This document shows positions 6,735-15,281 of a stretch of DNA of 28,434 bases, piece by piece. The translations under genes and the position numbers were made by a program. This DNA is from DATAQC01 sp051005135 (GTDB lineage: Bacteria; Actinomycetota; Acidimicrobiia; Acidimicrobiales; AC-14). The DNA lies in NCBI GenBank assembly GCA_051005135.1, contig JBPCJQ010000103.1, forward strand, positions 1 through 28,434, read 5' to 3'. Below the pieces are notes generated by a model. The model worked only from the letters and a program-made list of their open reading frames with translations. It was not told the DNA's origin and did not search any database. Numbering within the stretch: position 1 is the stretch's first letter; every line of letters begins with the position of its first letter.

Positions 6735-7762
6735 ACATCCCCCTCCGCCCACCTGGCGGCGTAGTGGCACGCAGAGTGGTGCCCCACCCCGACGGCTACG
6801 GGAACCGGATAGTCCTCTCGGCAACGCTGGTCGGCATGGGGGCAGCGAGGCGCGAACCGACACCCGGCAGGCTCCTCGATCAGGTTCGGCGGGGTACCGG
6901 CGATCTGAGCCATGGCCCCCCGACGAGGCCGGTCGAGTCGGATGGTCGATGCCAGCAGGCCGGCGGTGTAGGGGTGGCGAGGGTCGCGGTACAGGTCCGC
7001 CAGGTCGGCCTCCTCCACGTTGCGCCCTGCGTACATCACCATGACCCGCTCGGCCACGCCGGCAACCACACCAAGGTCGTGGGTGATCAGGATCATGGCC
7101 ATACCGAGGCGCTCGCGCACGCCGAGAAGCAGCTCCAACACCTGGGCCTGGACGGTTACGTCAAGGGCGGTGGTGGGCTCGTCGGCGATCAGCAGCTCAG
7201 GGTCCAGAGCGATGGCCATAGCGATCATTGCCCGCTGGCGCATGCCGCCTGAGAACTGGTGGGGGTAGTCGCGAGACCGGTCACGGGCCTGCGGGATGCC
7301 CACCAGGTCCAACAGTGCGACCGCTCGCTCCGTAGCCTCCTTCGACGGCACATTCCGATGGGCGCGGATTACCTCGGAAACCTGGTCGCCGACTCGGCTG
7401 ACCGGGTTGAGCACCGGTTCCTGGAACACCATGGCGATCCGGTTACCCCTGATCTGGCGTATCCGGCCAGGCCGGGCGGTGAGCAGGTCCTCGCCTTTGA
7501 ACAGCACCTGCCCACCGACGACCCTTCCGGCCGGCGAGGGCAGCAGCCCGAGAATGGCCAGGGCCGTGGCGGTCTTGCCGCATCCCGACTCACCCAATAC
7601 CGCTAGCACCTGCCCGGGCTGGACCGAGAAGCTGACTCCGTCGACTGCCCGAACCACGCCCGCCCTGGTCCGGAACTCGGCCCGGAGCTCGCGGACGTCG
7701 AGAAGGGGGCCCGCCTGACGAGAGTCTCCGGCACTCACCGCCGCGGTAGCTGGGATCGTCAC
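6719..7762 (-). CDS. dppD: peptide ABC transporter ATP-binding protein (DppD/OppD family)
   Basis: This is the partner ATPase of the importer, 347 residues from GTG 7762 (VTIPATAAVSAGDSRQAGPL). This start overlaps the preceding permease stop as GTGA, and no Shine-Dalgarno is needed for coupled translation. A longer upstream open frame exists but overlaps the permease. Walker A GESGCGKT is at 57-64, Q-loop FQEPVLNPVSRVGDQVSE, signature FSGGMRQRAMIA, Walker B LLIADEPTTALD, and H-loop ITHD. The C-terminal extension has HPYTAGLLASTIRLD and the Cys pattern GCRFAPRCPHADQRC with a later SACHY, the set that binds a 4Fe-4S cluster in some OppD proteins (family knowledge). It works as a heterodimer with the gene at 5694. 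Confidence 0.92.
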   Translation of the reverse strand: MTIPATAAVSAGDSRQAGPLLDVRELRAEFRTRAGVVRAVDGVSFSVQPGQVLAVLGESGCGKTATALAILGLLPSPAGRVVGGQVLFKGEDLLTARPGRIRQIRGNRIAMVFQEPVLNPVSRVGDQVSEVIRAHRNVPSKEATERAVALLDLVGIPQARDRSRDYPHQFSGGMRQRAMIAMAIALDPELLIADEPTTALDVTVQAQVLELLLGVRERLGMAMILITHDLGVVAGVAERVMVMYAGRNVEEADLADLYRDPRHPYTAGLLASTIRLDRPRRGAMAQIAGTPPNLIEEPAGCRFAPRCPHADQRCREDYPVPVAVGVGHHSACHYAARWAEGDVWPRS

Positions 7763-8676
7763 AGCTTGGGATCCAGCACGTCGCGCAGGCCATCGCCAAG
7801 CAGGTTGAAGCCCAGTACAGCCAGGCTGATGGCCAGCCCCGGGAAGATCATCAGGTATGGGGCGGTGAAGAAGAACGTCCGGCCGTCGTTCAGCATGGCC
7901 CCCCACTCCGGCGTCGGAGGCTGGGCGCCCAGGCCCAAGAAGCTGAGCGCGGAGGTGGCCAGGATGATGACGCCCATCTCCAGGGTCGCCAACACGATCA
8001 CCGGGGGCAGGATGTTGGGCAGGATGTGGCGGGCCAGAATCCGGCTGGGCCGGGCGCCCGCCACCCGCGCCGCCTCCACGAACTGGCGCTCCCTAACGGT
8101 CAGGATCAGCCCCCGGATGAGCCGGGCGTAGCTGACCCACCACACGCTGGCCATCGCCAACATGAGCGTGCCCAGGCCGGGGCGGAACAGGCCGGCGATC
8201 ACCAGGGCCAGGATCAGGCTGGGAAAGGCAAGGATCGTGTCGACGACACGCATGAGCACCGCGTCGAGGACACCGCCGAAGTAGCCCGCCAGGGACCCCA
8301 CCAGCACTCCCAACACCATGATGAGGACCGAGGCTAAGAGAGCGGTGCCGAGGGAGAGGCGGGCCCCGAAGAGGAGGCGGCTCAGCAAGTCCCGCCCCAG
8401 GTTGTCGGTGCCCATCAGGTGGTGCCAACTGGGGCCCTGCAACCGAGCGCCCCTCAGGTCGAGAGGGTCGTAGGGTGCTATCACTGGCGCCAGCAGGGCC
8501 AGCAGGCCGAGGATGACCACGATCGTCAGTCCTACGCGCGAGGTCCAGTCCTCCAGCAGACCGCGCAGCAGCCCGCCTCCACCCTGAGAGCGGACGGCCA
8601 GCTCGGCCACGGCCAGCCCGTCGGCGCTCTCCAAGTCGCCCGTCGTCGGAGTACCCCTGGTGCCCAGGATTGACAT
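7759..8676 (-). CDS. dppC: peptide ABC transporter permease (DppC family)
   Basis: This is an integral membrane subunit of 305 residues. The start ATG 8676 immediately follows the TGA of the upstream permease (8677-8679). A soluble N-terminus of about 45 residues precedes the first membrane segment (VGLTIVVILGLLALLAPVIA), followed by the conserved DPLDLRGARLQGPSWHHLMG and TDNLGRDLLSRLLFGARLSL that mark DppC-type permeases. About five further hydrophobic segments follow. The EAA loop that contacts the ATPase is FVEAARVAGARPSRILARHI. The end fits the family (GFNLLGDGLRDVLDPKL). It pairs with the permease at 8677 to form the channel. Confidence 0.93.
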   Translation of the reverse strand: MSILGTRGTPTTGDLESADGLAVAELAVRSQGGGGLLRGLLEDWTSRVGLTIVVILGLLALLAPVIAPYDPLDLRGARLQGPSWHHLMGTDNLGRDLLSRLLFGARLSLGTALLASVLIMVLGVLVGSLAGYFGGVLDAVLMRVVDTILAFPSLILALVIAGLFRPGLGTLMLAMASVWWVSYARLIRGLILTVRERQFVEAARVAGARPSRILARHILPNILPPVIVLATLEMGVIILATSALSFLGLGAQPPTPEWGAMLNDGRTFFFTAPYLMIFPGLAISLAVLGFNLLGDGLRDVLDPKL

Positions 8677-9621
8677 TCAGAAGCTCTCGGCACCCAAGCG
8701 GATCCTGGGATCGGCCCATCCGTAGGCCAAGTCAGTAGCCAGGTTGATCAGCACGAAGATCGTCCCGGTGAACAGCACGAAGCCCTGGATCAGAGGGAGG
8801 TCGCGTTGGTGGATGGCATCGATGGCCAGCGTCCCCAGGCCAGGCCAGGAGAAGATCCACTCCACGATCACCGCTCCTGCCGACAGCTGGCCCAGCGACA
8901 GGCTGACGACGGTAAGGATGGGGACGAGGGCGTTGCGGGTGGCGTGGCGAAAAAGAATGGTCCGGTTGCGAAGGCCCTTGGCCTGTGCAAGACGGATGTA
9001 GTCCTCGCCCAACACCTCCAGAAGGCTGGAGCGGGTCAGGCGGGTCAGGAGGGCAGAGCCGCCCAAGGCCAGAGTAACAGCGGGAAGCACCAGATGATGC
9101 GCCGAGGTGAAGCCGAAAATGGGGAACAGCTTCCAGTGGACGCCGAAGACGAACATGAGCAGGTAGGCCATGAAGAAGCTGGGCAACGACGCCCCCAGCA
9201 AGGCTACAACGCGGGAACCCTGGTCATACACCGAGTTTCGCCGGTAGGCGGCCAGCACACCCACTGGCAGCGCCAGGGACACGGAAAGGCCAAGGGCGGT
9301 CAAAGCCAGTACTGCGGTGCGGGGGAACCGCTCGCCGAGGAGCGAGGCCACCCCCTGGCCGTTGGTGTAGGAACGCCCCAGGTCACCTCGCAGGGCACCG
9401 GCCACCCAGCTCCGGTACTGGTCGATGGCGGAACGATCGAGGCCCATGGTGTGGCGCTGAGCCACGATCTGCTCCTCGGTGGGCTGCTGGCCCAGCGCCC
9501 GCTGCAGATAGATCTCGGCTGGGTCGCCCGGCGCCAGCTTGCCCAGCACGAAGGCTAGGAGGCTGACGCCCCAAAGCACGATAGCCAGGGCGGCCAACCG
9601 CCGGGCCACATAGCGCTTCAC
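8677..9621 (-). CDS. dppB: peptide ABC transporter permease (DppB family)
   Basis: This membrane subunit has 314 residues, from GTG 9621 (VKRYVARRLAALAIVLWGVS). It shows the DppB layout: a first membrane helix at the very N-terminus, a periplasmic loop with PGDPAEIYLQRALGQQPTEE and an RSYTNGQGVASLL segment, then five more hydrophobic segments. The EAA loop is near EDYIRLAQAKGLRNRTILFR, followed by HATRNALVPILTVVSLSLG, and WADPRIRLG is near the C-terminus. It lies 19 nt after the stop of the binding-protein gene (9641) and is end-to-start adjacent with the next permease, so the genes from 13752 down to 5694 look like one transcription unit. Confidence 0.93.
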   Translation of the reverse strand: MKRYVARRLAALAIVLWGVSLLAFVLGKLAPGDPAEIYLQRALGQQPTEEQIVAQRHTMGLDRSAIDQYRSWVAGALRGDLGRSYTNGQGVASLLGERFPRTAVLALTALGLSVSLALPVGVLAAYRRNSVYDQGSRVVALLGASLPSFFMAYLLMFVFGVHWKLFPIFGFTSAHHLVLPAVTLALGGSALLTRLTRSSLLEVLGEDYIRLAQAKGLRNRTILFRHATRNALVPILTVVSLSLGQLSAGAVIVEWIFSWPGLGTLAIDAIHQRDLPLIQGFVLFTGTIFVLINLATDLAYGWADPRIRLGAESF

Positions 9622-9640
9622 GAGGGGTTGGGGGGCAAGC

Positions 9641-11248
9641 TCATGACCCGGTCAGGTAGAGCCCATCCCACCGCTGGTTGGTGAGGGAGGGGTGAGGGAC
9701 GAACCCGGCTACCTTGTCCTTCATCGCCCAGATCCGGTAGAGGCCGATCAGGGGTACGACCACGTGGTCGACGTCGACCAGCTGGTGGATCGCCTGGGCG
9801 GCGGCAACCCGGGTCGCGTCGATGCTGCGTGCCGTCCGGCAAGCCTCGATGGCCTCGTCGGTCTTGCCCCCGGGTGCCCGGAACTTGGCGGTCGGCGATC
9901 CGCTCTTGGAGTAAAAGATCAGGTCTGGCAGGAAGCAGGGATTCGCCTCGTTCTGGTTCCCGACGCCCTGGAGCATGTCGAAATCACCGTTCCGGAGACG
10001 GGCAGCGGCGGTCGCTGGCTCGGGTACCTCGATCTTCATCTCGATGCCGACCTGCTTGAGCTCGTCCTGGATGAACTCAGCGGCAGCAACACTGTCACGA
10101 GGGTCGCTGTCACCCGGCCCCTGAATCACGTTGACGAGCGTCAGCCGCCTGCCGTCCTTCATTCTGATGCCGTCGGGTCCTGGCTTCCATCCTGCGCCGT
10201 CAAGAAGCTGGGTGGATCGTTGGGGATCGTGCGCCACCCCCTGGACCATCGACGCGGCGGGGCCCAGCACCGCCGGGGGTATCCAGGTGGTGCTCACCTC
10301 GGCGTTGTCGGCCCAGACCTTTTGCAGTACCGCTCTGCGGTCCACAGCGGCTGCAACCGCTTCTCTTATCGCCGGATCCTTGCCCAGATCGTTGGGCGCC
10401 ATGCCCCCGATGTTGAAGCTGAGGGCGTTGTAGGCGCCGACTTTGGAGGTGACCACCTTTAGACCCGGCGTCGCCCTCAACTGGTCGGCTGAGTCACGAG
10501 GTACGTCCATGATGAGATCGAGATCGCCCGAGCGTAGGGCGAGGAGCTTGGTCTGGGGATCTTTGATGAACCTGAAGGTGATGCGGTTGGCCTTGGCCGC
10601 CCGCGCCGGGTTCCAGTAGTTGTCGAACCGTTCGACGACGAACCGGTCGTTCTTGACGTACTCGACCAGGCGGTAGGGACCGGTCCCCACCGCCTTTGCT
10701 TCCGGGGTGCCCTGGTGGTTGATACCCCAGATGGGGTGCACGAGCTGCTCCACCAGGCGGTTGTTCTTCTTCATCGGCGTGATGTCGACTATGTAGGGGT
10801 CAACTACCTTCACGCTGTCGGGACCGAGGTTCTGGTAGTTGGTCGGGTACGCCTTGGTGATCAGGTCGAAGGTGTACTTCACGTCGTCAGCGGTGAAGTC
10901 GCCGCCGTCATGGAACTTCACCCCCTTGCGCAGGAAGAATCGATAGGTGTTGGTGGCCTCGTTGAGCTCCCATCTTTCAGCCAGCATTGGTTCGACCTGG
11001 AGGCTCTCGTTCATGTGAACGAGGGTGTCGAACACGCTGGTGTTCAGGGGATACTTGCCAAGATCGGGCCGACCCGGCACCTCCTGGTCGTACCCGTCGG
11101 CCAGAGCACCCACGGTGATCACCTGCTGGGCCAGCGGGAGTGCCCGACTGCCAGTAGACGCCTTCTTGGCGCTACTGCTGCTTCCGCAGGCCGCTGCCAC
11201 CAGCATCACGGCTATGAGCAGTCCGAAGGTTTTGGGTGATCGATGCAT
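9641..11248 (-). CDS. dipeptide/oligopeptide-binding lipoprotein (SBP_bac_5), intact, first partner of the permeases
   Basis: This is a 535-residue binding lipoprotein. Two ATGs are in frame (11269 and 11248). I chose 11248 because AGGAGGAG ends 2-3 nt before it and the signal peptide then starts naturally: MHRSPKTFGLLIAVMLVAAA followed by Cys (lipobox VAAAC) and a Ser/Lys linker. The mature domain has TYRFFLRKGVKFHDGGDFTA, GPDSVKVVDPYIVDITPMKK, GTGPYRLVEYVKNDRFVVER and REAVAAAVDRRAVLQKVW. It is very similar to the frameshifted paralogue at 12131-13752 (for example RFVVERFDNYWNPARAAKA against RFVVERFDGYWNPAKAAKA), so the two arose by a fairly recent tandem duplication. It precedes the permease genes directly, so it is the most likely working receptor of this importer. 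Confidence 0.92.
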   Translation of the reverse strand: MHRSPKTFGLLIAVMLVAAACGSSSSAKKASTGSRALPLAQQVITVGALADGYDQEVPGRPDLGKYPLNTSVFDTLVHMNESLQVEPMLAERWELNEATNTYRFFLRKGVKFHDGGDFTADDVKYTFDLITKAYPTNYQNLGPDSVKVVDPYIVDITPMKKNNRLVEQLVHPIWGINHQGTPEAKAVGTGPYRLVEYVKNDRFVVERFDNYWNPARAAKANRITFRFIKDPQTKLLALRSGDLDLIMDVPRDSADQLRATPGLKVVTSKVGAYNALSFNIGGMAPNDLGKDPAIREAVAAAVDRRAVLQKVWADNAEVSTTWIPPAVLGPAASMVQGVAHDPQRSTQLLDGAGWKPGPDGIRMKDGRRLTLVNVIQGPGDSDPRDSVAAAEFIQDELKQVGIEMKIEVPEPATAAARLRNGDFDMLQGVGNQNEANPCFLPDLIFYSKSGSPTAKFRAPGGKTDEAIEACRTARSIDATRVAAAQAIHQLVDVDHVVVPLIGLYRIWAMKDKVAGFVPHPSLTNQRWDGLYLTGS

Positions 11249-11256
11249 GGCTCCTC
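11249..11256 (-). promoter_or_regulatory. strong Shine-Dalgarno deciding the start of the 11248 gene
   Basis: On the minus strand GGAGGAGCC stands directly before the second ATG, an almost perfect anti-Shine-Dalgarno match although closely spaced. Most other genes in the window have none, so high translation of this receptor is likely. Confidence 0.65.
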
Positions 11257-11351
11257 CTAGGTGTCTCAATGGACCACAGGCGTTGTGGCAAAGTCGGCGC
11301 GATCATGATGAACGTCGTTCAGGCCGTACGCGCGGTCAAATCGCGTGGCGC

Positions 11352-12130
11352 TCAACATTCCACACCGGTGAAGATGTTGGGCTCCAGGAGGCGCCATCCC
11401 TCCAAGGCTTCGGTTGCCACCGTGTCGGGGTAGCGCTGACACAGTTCGGTCAAGCCCGTCTCGGGGTGCTGGCGCTGGCGCTCCAGAGCAGTGACGAGGG
11501 CTGCTCGCATTCGGCTGACCGTCTCCGCTGACAGCCCGTCGCCGGCAACCAGCCCGCTAGCGTACAAGTCGAGTCCCACCGGGATCGCTTGCAGAGGGAC
11601 GCCCGCCAGGCGGCTGGTACGGGGCAGGCCGTCGACGAAGCCCACCGTGGCGTCGATGTAGCCTTGGGCCAGGGCGACCTGTGTGTCGAGCTCAGCCATG
11701 GGCAGGACTTCAGGCACCCCACTCTGAGACGGTCGAGTGTGGCGAGAAGCTCGGCGGTGTGGGGATTGCTGAGTGACACGCCCAACCGCAGCCCGGGCAG
11801 TTGCTGCATCGTGGCAATGGCCGATGCAGCCGGCACGACCACGGCGATGGGACTGCGCTGAACGACGACGGCCACGAAGCGAGCCTCCAGTTCGCCTACC
11901 TGTGCACGGGCGGTCAGGTAGTGGTGCACACTCGTCAGGCAGAAGTCCCGTTCACCGGCCGCGACCGCCTTGATGTTGTCAGGGCCGCCAGGAGGGTCGA
12001 CTATCTCGACCTCGAGGTGATGATCGGCGAACAGACCGCCCGCCACTGCCGCCATTACCGGCAGGTGGTAGCCGGGCAGTCAGGTCGGGCAGTAAAGGCC
12101 AAGCCGGACGCGTTCGTGGAAGGTGGTCAT
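11352..12130 (-). pseudogene. THI5/NMT1-like substrate-binding protein with in-frame TGA (codon 17) and one frameshift
   Basis: From ATG 12130, directly after the TGA of the upstream gene, the frame reads MTTFHERVRLGLYCPT, then TGA (12080-12082), then LPGYHLPVMAAVAGGLFADH and HLEVEIVDPPGGPDNIKAVA. This is the typical first half of a THI5/NMT1 periplasmic-binding fold (ligands such as pyrimidines, taurine or nitrate in known relatives). After LLATLDRLRVG one base is missing in a short G run (C4 at 11717-11720 on the plus strand). Adding it joins to VPEVLPMAELDTQVALAQGY and IDATVGFVDGLP, through to TAG-free TGA 11352-11354. The total is about 259 codons, close to family length. No signal peptide is seen. 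The TGA is shared with the copy at 1-73. A restart at ATG 12055 would delete the first strand. It is either a pseudogene or, if the frameshift is an error, a gene with a recoded TGA. Confidence 0.7.
12043..12068 (-). other. hairpin 12 nt downstream of the in-frame TGA (SECIS-like geometry)
   Basis: Counting on the minus strand from the base after TGA, CCACCUGCC (12-20) pairs with GGCAGUGG (30-37), leaving one bulged C and a nine-base loop GGUAAUGGC. The loop begins with GG about 20 nt after the TGA. Bacterial SECIS elements have a bulged stem and a G-starting apical loop about 16-37 nt after the UGA, so the geometry is compatible. GC-rich coding DNA forms hairpins easily, and an alternative 5-bp stem (CCGGC/GCCGG) overlaps this one. 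Confidence 0.3.
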
Positions 12131-13752
12131 TCACTTGCCCTTCGTCAGGTAGAGGCTCTCCCACCGCTGGTTGGTGAGGGACGGACTGGGGAGGAAGCCG
12201 GCGACGTTGCCCTTCATGGCCCAGATGCGATACAGCCCGATCAGGGGCACGACCACGTGCTCGACGTCGACCAGCTGATGGATTGCGTCGGCCGAGGCCT
12301 TGCGCACCCCGTCGATGGTCTGAGCGGAGCGGCACGCCTCGAGGGCGGTATCAGTTGCGCCGCCAGGCGCCGCGAAGCGGGCGCGCGCCTTGCCCTTCGA
12401 GTAGAAGAAGAGGTCGGGCAACAGGCACGGGTTCGCCGAGTTCTGGTTGGCGATGTACTGGAGGATGTCGTACTGGCCGTTGTTGGCCCTCGCCAGCCCG
12501 GCAGCGGGATCGGGAACCTCGATCCTCGTCTCGACGCCGATCCTCTTTAGCCGGTCCTGGATTACCTGGGCCGCGGCCGCGCTGTCCCGCGGATCGCTGT
12601 CCCCCGGTCCCGCCACGACATGCGCCAGCGAGAGGCGGCCTCCCCCTTTGAGCCGGATGCCGTCGGGAGCAGGGAGCCAGCCTGCGGCGTCGAGAACCTG
12701 GGCTGCCCGTTTGGGGTCGTAGGACGGACCCTTCACTGTCGAGGCGTATGGTCCAAGGACCTGGGGAGGGATCCAGGTTGTGCTCTCCGCCGCGTTGTCG
12801 GCCCACACCTTCTGCAGGAGGGCCTTGCGGTCGATGGCGAGCGCCACCGCCTCCCGGATCGCCGGATCCCTGCCCAGGTCGTACGGAGGAGGGGCGTTGA
12901 CCGTGAAGTTCAGGGCGTTGTAAGCGCCGACCTGGGAGTGCACGACTGCGATGCCCGGGTTGTTTCGCAGGTTGTCGGCCAGGTCGCGGGGCACGTCCGT
13001 GATCAGATCCCGCTCGCTCGATCTCAGAGCCAGCAGCTTGGCCTGGGCATCGGCAATGAATCTGAAGACGATCCCTTTGGCCTTGGCCGCCTTGGCAGGG
13101 TTCCAGTAGCCATCGAAACGCTCGACCACGAAGCGATCGTTCTTCACGTACTCGACGAAGCGGAACGGCCCAGGCCGATCGGCTTCAGCGGATCTCTCCC
13201 ACGCCGGTTGATGGCCCACAGGGGATGGGCGATGTCTTCCACCAGACGCAGGTTCTTCTTCACGGGCGTGATGTCCACTGTGAGTGGGTCAACGACCCTG
13301 ACGCTGTCAGGGCCCAGTCCTTCCGAGTTCGCAGGGTCGCCCTTCACGATGAGGTCGAAGGTGTACTTCACGTCTTCGGCACCGAACTCTGATCCATCAT
13401 GGAACCGCACACCCGGGCGAAGGTGAAACCGGAAGGTGTTGGAGGCGTCGGTGAAGTCCCAGCTCTGCGCCAGCACCGGCGCTACCTGGAGGTTCTCGTC
13501 GAGGCGAACCAGCCCCTCGAACACGCCGGCGTTCAGGGTGAACTTGCCCAGCTCGACGCGCCCCGGCTCGATGTTGTACTGGTCGGCGAGGGCACCGACA
13601 GTGAGCATCTGTTGCTGGAGCGACAGGGGCTTTTCACCGGCAGCCGACGTGGGACTCGTCTGTAAGGTGCTTCCGCCGCAGGCCGTGGCCACGAGGGCAA
13701 GGGCAAGGAGGGGGAGGGCGTTGGCTCTGTGGCGATAGTGCTGCGGTCGCAT
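12131..13752 (-). pseudogene. dipeptide/oligopeptide-binding lipoprotein (SBP_bac_5), single frameshift
   Basis: From ATG 13752 the signal peptide ends with LLALALVATAC (lipobox), followed by GGSTLQTSPTSAAGEKPLSL. The first 190 residues are normal and include TFRFHLRPGVRFHDGSEFGA, GPDSVRVVDPLTVDITP and EDIAHPLWAINRRGRDPLKP. At about 13167-13171 a base is missing: the frame reads PIGLGRSASSST, whereas restoring one C gives PIGLGPFRFVEYVKNDRFVV. The second frame then continues intact to TGA 12131-12133. The repaired protein is about 540 residues. It is the closest relative of the intact gene at 9641 and heads the transporter operon, followed without gap by the THI5-like gene. Loss of this copy would be tolerated because the 9641 paralogue remains. 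Confidence 0.85.
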
Positions 13753-13836
13753 GGCTCTCGGAAGCTTTCAGCCACCAGCGTGACCGGACGATGACAACCG
13801 CCGACCCTCGGCCGTAGCTGGTGTTCTCGGGACCCC

Positions 13837-13865
13837 TTGCGGAGGGCGAAACAGCATGATATGTA
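13837..13865 (+). promoter_or_regulatory. possible promoter of the lipoprotein gene at 13873
   Basis: TTGCGG (13837-13842), a 17-nt spacer and TATGTA (13860-13865) are followed 7 nt later by the ATG, with no Shine-Dalgarno. The -10 lacks the final T, so support is modest. The 120-nt gap also separates this gene from the divergent binding-protein gene at 13752; no promoter for the latter is clear. Confidence 0.3.
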
Positions 13866-13872
13866 GTAGGCA

Positions 13873-14481
13873 ATGAGGGCGGCCGGGCGAGCAGTGACGG
13901 TTGGGCTGACCGGTCTTGTCATGCTGGCTGCCTGCTCGCCTTCCAAGGGGCCGCCACATGTGAGCCCCACCATCGGTACCGAGTTCCTGCCCACCACAAC
14001 CACCAGCCCCTACGCCGTACCAGCCATGATCGACGCTGCCTATGTCAACCGGGTGCTAGCAGGATTGGACGCGGTGGACGGGGACATCACCCGAATGGCT
14101 GTCAGCGTCCAGCGATTGCGGCCTGAGCTACTCGATCGCCTCAAGGCGCTGTACGCCGACGATCCGATGCGCCTGCAAGTCGAGGTGCTTGCCCAGGACG
14201 CACGGGCGGGTTTCAAGGGCTATGCGACCAACCCTGGTAACAGGACAACTGCTGTTGCCGAGCTTCTGACGGCCACGCCGGACTGCATTTTCGCCCACGT
14301 CAAGCGTGACTACGGACCTGTTGCCAAGCGCACTGATTCGCAGCTCGTAGACGAGTGGGTTGGGTTAGTCCCGCTGGGCTCGTTCCGAGACCCCAACCAC
14401 TACAACAACACGGGGTGGATATACATCTATGACGGCTTCGAGGAGGGCCACGTGATGCCGAAGAATCCATGCGCCGGTTAG
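13873..14481 (+). CDS. unknown lipoprotein
   Basis: The protein has 202 residues. From ATG 13873 it reads MRAAGRAVTVGLTGLVMLAA and then Cys, a lipoprotein signal peptide with lipobox MLAAC, followed by a Pro/Thr-rich linker (FLPTTTTSPYAVPAM). The mature part is helical at first (DAAYVNRVLAGLDAVDGDIT, RLRPELLDRLKALYADDPMR) and ends with aromatic strand segments (GWIYIYDGFEEGHVMPKNPC). I do not recognise a named family. It overlaps the next gene by 13 nt, so the two are co-translated and both products go to the cell surface; a shared envelope role is likely but the function is unknown. Confidence 0.75.
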   Translation: MRAAGRAVTVGLTGLVMLAACSPSKGPPHVSPTIGTEFLPTTTTSPYAVPAMIDAAYVNRVLAGLDAVDGDITRMAVSVQRLRPELLDRLKALYADDPMRLQVEVLAQDARAGFKGYATNPGNRTTAVAELLTATPDCIFAHVKRDYGPVAKRTDSQLVDEWVGLVPLGSFRDPNHYNNTGWIYIYDGFEEGHVMPKNPCAG

Positions 14482-15281
14482 TTGTAGTAGCTGCGATAGT
14501 GCTCGTTGCCGCGGCCACATTCTCGGCTCCCCCGCCTGCATGGGCGGGATGCGCTCAAAGGGGCGACGACACGGCTCGTTGTGGCAACGACAAGGTGATC
14601 ACCCAAACCGGCACACCGGCCAAGGGCGGCGCACGAAGCTTCTCTCCCCCCTCCAACACCGCAACTGTAGTGTGGCCCAGGGAGGTCACTGGGCCTGACG
14701 GCAAGCCGTGCATCATCGCCGTGCCGGTGGCGATGCCCAAGCCGGTGTCGCAGCTCGACAAGGACTTCGCCGAGGAACTCTGGGGCCTATACATCAAGGA
14801 AAACCCCAACGGCCGCATGTGCCCTGGCCAGAACCGTGCGCCGGGGCTCAGCCCCGAGGTGATCGCCGTTAGCTTCTGGAAGGACATCCCCCTTCCTGCC
14901 CCTGCGCCCCACATCGCCCCCGGATGGATGATCACCGGCAAGACGGCTTACTTGGAGACCAACGGCACCTTGGCCCACACCTACAGGCAGGACACCCCCT
15001 TCGGCCCACTGGAGATCGCTGCCACCGGCCGCTACATGGTCGACTGGGGCGACGGTACCGGACGCACCGGCCCCTACGCCCTGAATGGGGCGCCATGGCC
15101 TGACGGCCAGATCACCCACGTCTACATCGATGTCGGCCACTACAACGTTGTGGTCACCGAGGAGTGGTCGGCCACTTGGCGCTTGGGGGACGAGACCGGG
15201 ACGTTGAGTGGCCTGAGCACCGTCGGGCGTATCGACAACTTCAGGGTGGAGCAGATCCAGGCCGTGATCGTGCCCAACTGA
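14469..15281 (+). CDS. secreted protein with PKD-like domain
   Basis: The protein has 270 residues from ATG 14469, inside the 3' end of the lipoprotein gene. The signal peptide is MRRLVVVAAIVLVAAATFSA followed by PPPAWA and cleavage before GCAQRGDD. The middle holds GPDGKPCIIAVPVAMPKPVS and two further cysteines. The C-terminal part contains YMVDWGDGTGRTGPYALNGA and then GQITHVYIDVGHYNVVVTEE, the WGDGT plus 'H-x-Y...G-Y-V' pattern of PKD/Ig-like beta sandwiches. No catalytic domain or membrane anchor is visible, so it is probably an extracellular or cell-wall protein partnered with the lipoprotein upstream. The family is otherwise unknown to me. Confidence 0.75.
   Translation: MRRLVVVAAIVLVAAATFSAPPPAWAGCAQRGDDTARCGNDKVITQTGTPAKGGARSFSPPSNTATVVWPREVTGPDGKPCIIAVPVAMPKPVSQLDKDFAEELWGLYIKENPNGRMCPGQNRAPGLSPEVIAVSFWKDIPLPAPAPHIAPGWMITGKTAYLETNGTLAHTYRQDTPFGPLEIAATGRYMVDWGDGTGRTGPYALNGAPWPDGQITHVYIDVGHYNVVVTEEWSATWRLGDETGTLSGLSTVGRIDNFRVEQIQAVIVPN

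Noticed and set aside
7763..7906. Longer DppD start at 7906
   Set aside because: It would overlap the upstream permease by almost 150 nt and adds no family sequence; GTG 7762 fits the GTGA overlap.
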